Positions 55,970 to 64,000 of a stretch of DNA of 64,000 bases are shown piece after piece (positions within the stretch are counted from its first letter, which is position 1; every line of letters starts with the position of its first letter). A program made the position numbers and the translations under genes. This stretch comes from Dipteris shenzhenensis (lineage: Eukaryota; Polypodiophyta; Polypodiopsida; Gleicheniales): NCBI GenBank assembly GCA_047967505.1, contig CM106538.1; one strand, 5' to 3'. Below the pieces are notes generated by a model. It was not told the DNA's origin and ran no database searches. It saw only the letters and a program-made list of their open reading frames with translations.

Positions 55970-58770
55970 GACCCATAGACGTGGCAAACAACGCGTCTAT
56001 AGGCACAACTACAATGTTTTCTCTAGCAGGCTAACATGCTGTTAGACGTGCTCCGCCAGAAACTTTTCGACAAAAAGTTGAAAACGACATATGCTTGACC
56101 CAAAAAGAACAAAAGTGCCAAAAACATCCTTTCCCTGCATATGACAAAGGACGAATTGGAAGAGAACAACTTCCAAAGAAGACCAACTGACAAGAGACTT
56201 ACCTTGGATAGAGGTATGGAAGCTACTTCTCTTCCTTCAAAGCTTCCTCTCCTTCTTCTCTTGTGGCTTCCTTCTTCACCCTCTTCTCTTGTATGCTTGG
56301 GGATGAGTGTGTATGCCTAAAGATGAGTGTGGGTGCCTGGAGATGAGTGTGGGTGCCTGGAGCTGTGTGTGCATGCTTGGAGACTCGTGTATTGAAAGGA
56401 AAGCAAGCACGACGGAGTGAGGAAATGAGCGAAATGTAGGTTTAAAAACCAGTCTGCTTGTCTAACAGTGCGTCTTCACTGTGTAATAGACGTGCCTATA
56501 GATGCGTTCCACAATACATACATGCCTATAGACGTGCTATAAAATTTTCTCATTAAATACTCAAGGAAGAACACATTTTTTGGGTTGTTTATTCGTATGA
56601 TGTCTTCATCTTCAACAAGTACCGGGCCAGTGAGGATGAAGCTACATATCCACCATTGAGAAATGTGGTTGGAGAAAAAAATCAAATGTATGTGTGATCC
56701 ATGTCGAGGAAACATGTAACGTGCACGTAGAATTACACTCAATCACATCTCAAAGTACAAAGAATGGGATATGACTGTATCTTGGGTAAGTGTTAAAGCA
56801 TTGAGGTTGATTGAGATACCTATGGGTGTTCATGTGTTTGATATATGATCCTTTTTTAATTTGATATAGGATGCATTGTCACACCCACATATGTTGCTCT
56901 ATGCTCATCGTGGGGAGGCAAAGCATCAACGATATGAGGTGGGATCTTCAAGATGGACCGCATACCATTATGGATGCATGGATGGTGATACTAGCCCTCC
57001 ACCATTACCTCATGAGGCTATAGAGGAGGAGGTGTTTGATGATATGGTGTGGGATTTATTTGTCCATCAATCCTCAGGTAGGGATGATAGCATGGAGCAG
57101 GGCAATCTTTTTACTACAGCATTAACACCACTGTTTGAGGGGTGCACATTCTCTATTCTACATGCCTCCCTTGAGTTACTAAACTTGCAGACTAGGCAAG
57201 TTTGAATGCATTACACAAGTAAGCATTAAAGTCTATTTTGCAAACATGGTGAATTATGCTAGTGGGTTAATTACTGGAATACGTTTTCTCATTTATGGTC
57301 TTCACGTGTAGGCTATCGTGTAAAATGCTTCCAAGGGAGAATAAATTACTGACCTCAAGAGATATGCCAAGGAAACATGTGACCTCTCTTGGAGGACTAG
57401 AGTACAAGCACATCCATGCGTGCAACAATGATTGCATTCTATTTCGTGGACCACATAAGGAGGCAAGAGAGTGTCCTACTTGTGAGAGGCAAGATATAGA
57501 GTAGATCTCAAAACTTTGGATGTGCCTCATAAGGTTCTGTGACATTTTCCCATAATCCCTCGCATCCAACATATGTTCAAGTGCAAATCCATTACAGAGG
57601 TCATGTCATGGCATTCCTCCCATCAATCAACCGATGGCAAGTGGAGAACTCCTGTGGACACTCTTGCATGGAAGCATATTGAAGACACATGGCCAAGCTT
57701 CAATGAAGACCCTTAGAACTTGAGACTTAGATTGGATATGGATAGTGTGAACCCATTTGGTCTCAAAAGCACCTTTTACAGTGTATGGCCAGTGGTATTG
57801 GTGAATTATAATCTTCCACCCTCTATGGCAATTAAGAAAGGACATGTTATGTTATCCCTTCTAATTCTAGGGAAACATAAAGTTAAAAATCCTAATGTTT
57901 ATCTAGAGCCTTTGGTTGATGAGCTAGAGGTACTTTGGAGAGGTATCAAGGTGCATGCCTCCCTCATCACAAGACTTCAATTGCAAAGCAGTCTTGATGT
58001 GGATGATGCATGACTTCCCAAGCTATGGCGAGTGTTCAGGTAAGCACTGAACTTTTAATTATGAGTTGGCAATTGATGTGGAACCCAAAACCGACCTTGT
58101 TTACGCAATTGCATCTATTGTTTAGGTCTCACTACATCGGGTTACCATGCATGTCCTGTTTGTGGTCCTTCGCTAGTTGCTTCACTGAAAGAAGTATTGA
58201 ATAAGGTCATCTATGAGAATCACCATCGATTTTTCCCACCTGATCATCCTAGATATGTCACCCCTTGGAATGAAGTCCCCCCACTCACTTTAGGAGATTG
58301 GATAAAAATTTGGGACCGGTTCCACCACTCCTCCACCACTTGGCATGAGCCGGTAAGGGTTTGTAACTATTGTGTGCTATATTGAATGGAAATAAATGTT
58401 GCACGCTAACACCAGCTTTTGTTTAGATACTCCATCTTTTATTTAGATATCCCATGCACCATGGAAGTTATCAAAGCTAGAGATGGTGGTGGTGAAGCAA
58501 GTTATCACTACAATTCATACTCCCACTGGATGCATGAGGTGTTTGAAGGGGGCCTTCACAAAGAGCAAGAAAAGAGGTGTAGAGCAATTATATGGCTTGA
58601 AATCTCATGATTAGCACAAGATGCTCCAAGTAAGTATGACTTGGCATAATCTCTTTTTCCTTCCAAATTTGTGCTCGTGTAGAAGCAACTAATCAACCAT
58701 CGCTCATGTGTTCAGTTCATACTACCTACTAGCATTTCTCGTAATGCATTGAAGGACATGAAGGATTGTA
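55970..58770 (+). mobile_element. CACTA/En-Spm-type transposon relic
   Basis: The protein-coding part (56590-58800) is clearly Tnp2-type. The 5' flank (55975-56070, 56455-56545) has repeated, both-orientation copies of ATAGACGTG and GTCTATAGGCAC, which look like the subterminal transposase-binding repeats of CACTA elements. I could not find a CACTA terminus or a 3-bp duplication, and the 3' limit is undefined (no subterminal repeats seen beyond 58.8 kb). Confidence 0.65.
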
Positions 58771-58800
58771 TTTACAAGATGGGAGAGGGAAAAAAAGTGG
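56590..58800 (+). pseudogene. Tnp2-type CACTA transposase, degenerate
   Basis: In order: a short N-terminal block with KCMCDPC and a HISKY segment (56690-56760), like the transposase-associated domain; SHPHMLLYAHRGEAKHQRY (56880); an acidic region ending ASLELLNLQTRQ (about 57165); LGGLEYKHIHACNNDCILF, then RG and ECPTCE (57389-57490); IPRIQHMFKCKS with WHSSHQSTDGKW (57555-57645); the 97-codon block with LDMDSVNPFGLKSTFYSVWP and LVDELEVLWRGIKV (57720-57960); HDFPSY (58008); GYHACPVCGPSL (58140); HHRFFPPDHPRY (58210); and a GLKSHD-stop-HKML segment (58595). This is the diagnostic Tnp2 series. Frames change several times and stops are frequent; introns may account for some breaks. Confidence 0.85.
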
Positions 58801-60340
58801 AGAAGAAAGAGGAGAAGGAGCAGAAGAAGAAAAGGGAGAGAAGGATTGGGTAGGAAAGTTGGGAAGAGTGGTAAAGGAGAGAGGGAAGAGTGGGAAAGAA
58901 GAAGAAGAGAAGGAGGAGGAGGAAAGTTTCGAGTGCAAGGGTATGGATGTAAGGGTTAATGATTGCTACCACGGTGACTTGCATGCTAGCACATGTGGAA
59001 ATAGAGTCCTCATTGAAGCATTTTCATGCTTTTCCCACGAGCCTCATAGTGAGCATCTTTCTCTCACTAAGTCTAATATTTCTATTTCTAGATCATAGAT
59101 TCACAAGTACATCTCAATATTCTAAAGAAGCATTTAAGGGCTATTCTCTCTATGCTCTTGTGGGCGACATGGACATCTATGAAGACTCAAAGCTACTTTG
59201 CATTTTAGAGTATATAGCTTAGTGTTTTCAATTTAATCATGTAATTTATTAAGTGTAGTCTAAATCCCATGAGATCCTAGACCAATTTAGATTGCTCACT
59301 CCCATATGCAATGTCCTGCAATGCACACACATGCCTATACACCTTGGTTGAAGCTTTGGCAAATACTTTCCTTTAAAGCTTTATATGGAGTGGGTTACTA
59401 TACTTCCCACACTATTCAAAAACTCACCATTGACAATTAAAAATCATGATGCCAAGAATGGTCACATGGTTAGCTTATTTGGATTACATCATGTTGGTAT
59501 TCACCTAGTTAAAAAATCCAACCTATGCATGGCTAAGCATGGCATGAACCCTGAAAATGACATAACAGATTTCATGTTGCTAGATAATTCAACATCAATG
59601 AGAGAGTCTACCTTTTCTATGCTCACTTCAAGAAAACTAAAGAAAGGCCTCATGTTGTAGTGGGTCAAACCTTATACTATCTATTGTAACGATGCTTATT
59701 GCCCCCCATGTGATAATAAAAATGACATATACCCATGGCTCCTACATGATGTACTTGAGGAAGGTGTAAGAAATGAGGCCATGTGTAGTGGTGATTGTTG
59801 AGTCACACTAGCATAGATTAGTTAAAGTTATGAGTTAGTTACATGTAGCAATTATATTGAGGGAGACCCTCTTTGCAAGACACATTCTTGATAATATACG
59901 ATGGTGCACTATGAGGATACAACATCTATGACTCATCTATGATATATGAAGCCATTTTTGAAGCATGGTAGAAGTTTGCAATAAGTTGGAACAACTTGGT
60001 TGCCTATGCCGAGCTGCAAACCCAGGTGGATAGCATGCTTACCCATTTGAGTGGTTGCTCGCATTCGATTCCCCTTGGAGAAGGATACTTGTTACATGTC
60101 ATCATAGGCCAAGAGCAGCGTACCCCCTATCGTTGGTTGTGTATGTGTGGGGAAAGAAAATGTGGTTGCCTATATTATGAAATTCCGTCAACGCTACAAA
60201 TTCCTCGTGTGTTTTGATATCTTTATCTATGAGGAATTCCTCTTGTCCATTCTTTCTATTGTTTTCGATGAGGGTTTAATATTTAAATTAGGGTCCTCTT
60301 CCCTCAATCTCGAGGAGTTGATAATTCAACATTAGTGAGC
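58770..60340. other. No confident gene
   Basis: A Lys/Glu-rich low-complexity tract (58780-58930) is followed by short frames (59385-59660; 59996-60217) that resemble no known family. It may be the 3' part of the CACTA element. Confidence 0.35.
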
Positions 60341-60341
60341 T

Positions 60342-60958
60342 CCAACAAGTTCATACTCTCTTGTTTTATGAGAATGGGTGAGCATATTCTCCAATGCAAA
60401 CGTCTTTCTAGCGTCTTTGAAATACTTTGATAGATGAAAACTTTACTATGATTGGGGAAGATAGAGGGATACCTTTATGTTAGTTTCACAAATAAGGGAT
60501 ATGCAAGTTCAACTCGTATAAATGCAAAAGAAAGACTTATAAAAACCAACCAACTTTAATGTTCATTAGTACATTGTAGATAACTGAGGGAATGTGCCTT
60601 CTTCATCTTCATTATATATAAATGAAGAACGTCTTATCATGTAGAAGCTCCAAACAAGTTCATACTCTCTTGTTTTATGAGAATGGGTGAGCATATTCTC
60701 CAATGCAAACGTCTTTCGAGCGTCTTTGAAATATTTTGATAGATGAAAACTTTACTATGATTGGGGAAGATAGAGGGATACCTTTATGTTAGTTTCACAA
60801 ATAAGGGATATGCAAGTTCAACTCGTATAAATGCAAAAGAAAGACTTGTAAAAACCAACCAGCTTTAATGTTCATTAGTACATTGTAGATAACTGAGGGA
60901 ATGTGCGTTCTTCATCTTCATTATATATAAATGAAGAACGTCTTATCATGTAGAAGCT
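60342..60958. repeat. ~307-bp tandem duplication next to the SPH gene
   Basis: Copies begin TCCAA(A)CAAGTTCATACTCTC at 60342 and 60648 and end ATCATGTAGAAGC. They are almost identical (a few single-base changes), so the duplication is recent. The second copy ends within 60 bases of the stop codon of the S-protein homolog, so it probably includes that gene's 3' region. Each copy has the hairpin CTTCATTATATATAAATGAAG. Confidence 0.9.
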
Positions 60959-61017
60959 CCAAACAGCACACACAGCATTGTTTTCGTGATATTTCAGCTT
61001 ACTATATAGTATGGCGA

Positions 61018-61440
61018 TCAGTACCAGCCTACCCATAATGTCCATACTCCATTTAATCCATAGAGATAAACTCCATCTGGCTGCATTTTCCAGTGGCACT
61101 CGCTCCCTGCGAACGGCACGATTGTAGTCGTGTCGAAAACAATCCAGTCCACGTAATCAATTTCTTGATCGTGACCCCACCAAGCTTGACACCAATGCTC
61201 CTCGTCCCCTCCATCCGCACCTCCGTCCAAGCTAAAATATAAGTCCACACCGTCTTCAACAGGCACTATTTGACCAGTTGTGTGAACGGAAGCACATACT
61301 AAAGACATCTCTGATCCTAGTGCGTTGAGCACATGAACGCTATCTGCAACCACATGATCGATTCCGTAAGGCAAAAGAAAGAGACTGATATAAAGAAGCA
61401 GGGCAAGAAAGCGCTTAAAGCGCTTCACTATCATCATCAT
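61018..61440 (-). CDS. S-protein homolog (plant self-incompatibility S1 family), secreted
   Basis: From ATG at 61440 the minus frame gives 140 residues. Residues ~1-30 (MMMIVKRFKRFLALLLYISL and following) are a clear signal peptide: basic start, hydrophobic core, small residues before cleavage near VVA-DS. The mature part starts SVHVLNALGSEMSLVCAS and has HWCQAWWG and CHWKMQPDGVYLY, in line with the S1 family pattern VHV.N.L...L..HC.S ... C...W ... C.W....G.Y. Three family-type Cys are visible and the first of the usual C..C.W pair is missing. The S1 founding member acts in poppy self-incompatibility; most homologs are secreted small proteins of unknown role. The frame stays open 94 codons upstream (to 61722), but the ATG at 61440 gives the right length and signal peptide. 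No stop or frameshift. Confidence 0.75.
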   Translation of the reverse strand: MMMIVKRFKRFLALLLYISLFLLPYGIDHVVADSVHVLNALGSEMSLVCASVHTTGQIVPVEDGVDLYFSLDGGADGGDEEHWCQAWWGHDQEIDYVDWIVFDTTTIVPFAGSECHWKMQPDGVYLYGLNGVWTLWVGWY

Positions 61441-62340
61441 GGTCTGCCGGTCTACTAGATGGAAGTGTAGCAGGCCCAGAGATATCCCTGGTCGAATTAT
61501 CAAGAGCCAGATGGGCAAGCCAATTACTTGACCGAAGGTTGAGAAATCGTTACTTAAATAACAACAGATTGAAGAGTGCACCCATGAGGTTTTGTTTGTA
61601 TACCAAGGCAGACGGACAAACCAATAACTTTCGGCGAAGGTTGCGATGTGAGATCGTCCAAGGTTACATAAAGCATAGCACAAGAGATGCTTGAAGGACG
61701 TTCGTTTTTGCCGTTCGGTCAATCATAATGACCTTAGGCCGAGCGTCAAACGCCAAACACGAAGCTCGTGTTGTATCCTTCGCCCTTGTCCTCCGACTTT
61801 CGTCGTTTGTTTCGTAATGAAATTCTTCGTAAACTAGTCTTTACATGACGGATTTCACGAAATGTAAACCATGAATAAGCCACACAACAGCATGGACGAC
61901 TGAATTGACGAATGGCTACATAGTACAGAGTCGAGGAAGAGATCTTTAATCATACAAGGGAAGAGATATTTAATCCATTCATATCTTGTAGTTTAATATA
62001 TACTTGTTGTTCCATACACAAATTCATTACCAAAAAGATTCGGACGTATCAATGTTGGCTCATTTGTCTTGACTCTGAAAGATGTTGGAATTGACCCTTT
62101 TTTGTAAATGTTCTTGACTCTTGTTGCACATGTTCTTTGGAATAATAAATACTAATGAAAGAATACAAATGTACATTAAAGTACCCTTTCAAATTATCAA
62201 AATACTTACAAAGACATGTGAAATTGGAGTAGTCTCTTCAATATTCTCATTATACACATGAAGCATACATTTACACTTGCATGTAGGGAAATAGACCCTC
62301 CGAGAGGAGATGTTTCTTGTCTCTCATTCAGTCTTATATG
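61441..62340. other. Upstream region of the SPH gene, nothing recognised
   Basis: Contains the in-frame upstream extension (to 61722) and AT-rich sequence. No convincing promoter element or other gene found. Confidence 0.4.
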
Positions 62341-62343
62341 CGA

Positions 62344-62776
62344 TTAAAAATATAGGGTGAGGATTTTGGCCCATTGCTCTAACTTCTCAAGATTCAAGGA
62401 GCCATCAAAGGCTTGAAAATCTAAGGATGTATCCAACTTGAAGAATTTGGATAGGTGGGAGCCTAAGCTATCTTGAGGGGACCATCCTCCTATAGAATCA
62501 CTATCTGAGATAGTCCCTCCATGGGTTCCAGCATTGGGATTTGAATAACCTAGCACTTGTAAAGCTTGAATAGCTTGGTCTATGCTCTAAGATATTTATT
62601 ACAAATTTATCTATCCAAATTTGATCATTCTAGAAGTCATCTCTCCTTGCAACTAAGACATTTTCTTTTAGGGAGATTGATAACCATCTTGAAGTTGTTG
62701 TTGTTGTAGTTGAGCGTGGCTCCTTATTTCGTCAAGCTCTTCATGAAAAACAACATCAATCTTCTTGGGAGACATG
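62344..62776 (-). pseudogene. Ty3/gypsy gag N-terminal fragment, minus strand
   Basis: ATG at 62776 on minus starts MSPKKIDVVFHEELDEIRSH with a Gln-rich helix. Frames then change, and 62556-62344 reads LDFQAFDGSLNLEKLEQWAK, matching the gypsy Gag opening (FDG.LDPEKLE.WL). It ends at a stop at 62344. A primer-like site TGGTACTAGAGC lies upstream on the same strand (63011-63000). No LTR adjoins it. Confidence 0.65.
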
Positions 62777-62950
62777 TTGGGATTCAAAATAAGGGATCAA
62801 AGTCTATTGGAAAGAAGAAGAATTTTAGAGAGAAAGGGGCAAAATGAGTGCAATGTATTGGGAGACATGTTGGGATTCAAAATAAGGGATCAAAGTCTAT
62901 TGGAAAGAAGAAGAATTTTAGAGAGAAAGGGGCAAAATGAGTGCAATGTG
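62765..62950. repeat. 93-bp tandem duplication in gypsy leader
   Basis: Two perfect or near-perfect copies (starts 62765 and 62858) covering the gypsy gag start codon and leader. The duplication therefore carries two potential gag ATGs on the minus strand. Very recent by identity. Confidence 0.9.
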
Positions 62951-62999
62951 TTGGAATTGAGATGGCTAAGTGGTGTGGAGACTTCTTTTCAAAACTCAA

Positions 63000-63011
63000 G
63001 CTCTAGTACCA
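63000..63011 (-). other. Primer-binding-like site (TGGTACTAGAGC)
   Basis: Resembles the initiator-Met-tRNA primer site (TGGTATCAGAGC) of plant retrotransposons. It lies about 220 bases upstream of the gypsy gag ATG on the minus strand. Confidence 0.5.
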
Positions 63012-63019
63012 ATGATGTC

Positions 63020-63465
63020 AATGTATTTAAGAATTCTTTTAGGACTTGCAATGAGAATTATGATTGTATTGTCCTACCTTTTGGTTTGACTAATGCTCCT
63101 ACAACATTCTAATGAGTAACATTTTTCATAAATATGTGAACAATTTTGCTCTTGTTTTCCAAGTTGACACCTTGATCTACTGAAAAACTAAAGGACATGA
63201 AACTCATCTTAGAAAATATTTAGAGAAGCTAAGAGATTTTTTTATATGTAAATTGAGTAAATGCTTCTTTGCTAAAGATTTGATTGAGTATCTAAGTCAT
63301 GTCATCTTGAAAGATAGAGTGCATATATATCCCAAGGAAATAAGGGCAATAATTGAATGGCCAACCCCTAAGGGTATTAAAGATGGTTGAAAACCTTATA
63401 AGATTAGCTAGTTCTGAAAGAAACCTACATATAAGAGACTTTTCTAAGATTGTTTCACCTCTTAC
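63020..63465 (+). pseudogene. Ty3/gypsy reverse transcriptase fragment
   Basis: KNSFRTCNENYDCIVLPFGL then TNAPTTF (63028-63110) is the gypsy RT block before the YxDD motif. After a stop and frame change, LRKYLEKLRDFF, KLSKCFFAKDLIEYLSHVIL and EWPTPKGIKD follow (63205-63380), then RDFSKIVSPLT (63438-63465), where a MITE interrupts. Some gypsy-like sequence (KRVVKFEKCKE) resumes at about 63745. At the catalytic YVDD position the sequence reads differently (about 63165), so it is dead. Confidence 0.75.
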
Positions 63466-63699
63466 CTCAAGGGGTTCACTATATGCAAATCCTCCATATC
63501 ATATGCATTGAAGGCCTACTTTCAACGTCCATTATCTATGAGCTTTTCATGAATAAATTCACCCTTTTCTATTCAATCTATGAATAGTGCCTTTGAAGGG
63601 TGCCCTTTGAATGTAAAAAATGTGCAAAAAATAGATCTTTTAAATCCCTCTTGTTGAACCCACATTCTATGCTTACCTATTTATGAGTGACCCCTCGAG
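63466..63699. mobile_element. MITE copy C (234 bp), imperfect 8-bp duplication
   Basis: Left end CTCAAGGGGTTCACTATATG, continuing to CATATGCATTGAA, resembles the inverted right end of copy A (CTCGGGGGGGTCACTATGTA). The right end is GAGTGACCCCTCGAG. Flanks CCTCTTAC (63458-63465) and CTTTTTAC (63700-63707) agree at six of eight positions, both differences being C/T. It sits inside the gypsy RT relic. Confidence 0.75.
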
Positions 63700-63869
63700 C
63701 TTTTTACCTATGATGTAAGTGGGGATCAAATAGATTTTTTTCTACCTTGGGACAAGAGAGTAGTTAAATTTGAGAAGTGTAAAGAGCATGAAAGAAAATA
63801 TCTACATACATATAATTTGCTCTACATATATATGAAAGTGTTGATTGAAAAGTGCACTACTTGAACTTC

Positions 63870-64000
63870 TCATAAACTAAAGGATTCAAAATATTAGGCT
63901 ATGGATTAGGAGGTAGGTAATGTTGGGCTACAATTACATGCACACATTTGAGTGCATGATTCATAACTATTTTTCGTTTCATGTAAAAGTACAACTCTGA
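63870..64000. other. Window end, nothing recognised
   Basis: AT-rich sequence following the gypsy remnant. Confidence 0.4.

Overview
The window looks like nuclear DNA of a land plant, and nearly all of it is intergenic sequence made of transposable elements and repeats. Evidence: about 1.1 kb of degenerate Arabidopsis-type telomere motif (TTTAGGG) at 1.5-2.6 kb; plant-type Ty1/copia elements with initiator-Met-tRNA primer sites; Ty3/gypsy, L1-type LINE (DUF4283 plus zinc knuckle, endonuclease, RT) and CACTA Tnp2 relics; and one S-protein-homolog gene. The density of old, stop-riddled elements suits a large-genome lineage (a gymnosperm would fit), but the sequence alone does not fix the species. 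I see no prokaryotic, organellar or rRNA/tRNA genes.

Layout. 0-2.6 kb: a 69-bp inverted repeat 0.9 kb apart, a CCCACT-rich tract and the interstitial telomere-like block. 2.7-6.4 kb: a decayed DUF7869-type gene, preceded by unrecognised ORFs with a five-fold repeated SDxLSGVDEF-like motif. 7.6-14.1 kb: a minus-strand LINE, interrupted by a 246-bp MITE with a perfect 8-bp target duplication. 14.3-17.1 kb: minus-strand gag-protease relic. 17.1-25.8 kb: minisatellites, unassigned minus-strand coding relics and a broken protein-kinase gene. 25.9-28.0 kb: a dimeric ~318-bp satellite carrying a solo copia LTR. 28-34 kb: mostly featureless, with a second MITE and one end of another. 34.3-37.2 kb: a tandem array of hairpin units and AT-rich repeats that recurs inverted 1.4 kb further on (foldback-like). 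37.1-38.6 kb: a second LINE ORF1 relic.

38.6-54.7 kb is a nest of retrotransposons in a purine-rich GC-rich minisatellite. E3 (38807-41506) is a non-autonomous LTR element. E2 (41815-54484) is a copia element containing E1 (43999-49506), another copia element, in its leader, and a hAT-type MITE (53586-53959, perfect 8-bp duplication) in its RNase H region. The three LTR pairs, MITE termini and flanking duplications were read directly. 55-60 kb: minisatellites and a decayed CACTA Tnp2 gene. 61.0-61.4 kb: a compact S1/SPH secreted-protein gene (minus), the only gene-like ORF in the window that looks intact. 62.3-64.0 kb: fragments of two gypsy elements head to head and a third MITE copy.

The most novel-looking items are the MITE family with CTC(G/A)(G/A)GGGG termini and 8-bp target duplications (three delimited copies plus one end), the hairpin-array foldback structure, and the nested-element chronology, in which the inner element has more diverged LTRs than its host.
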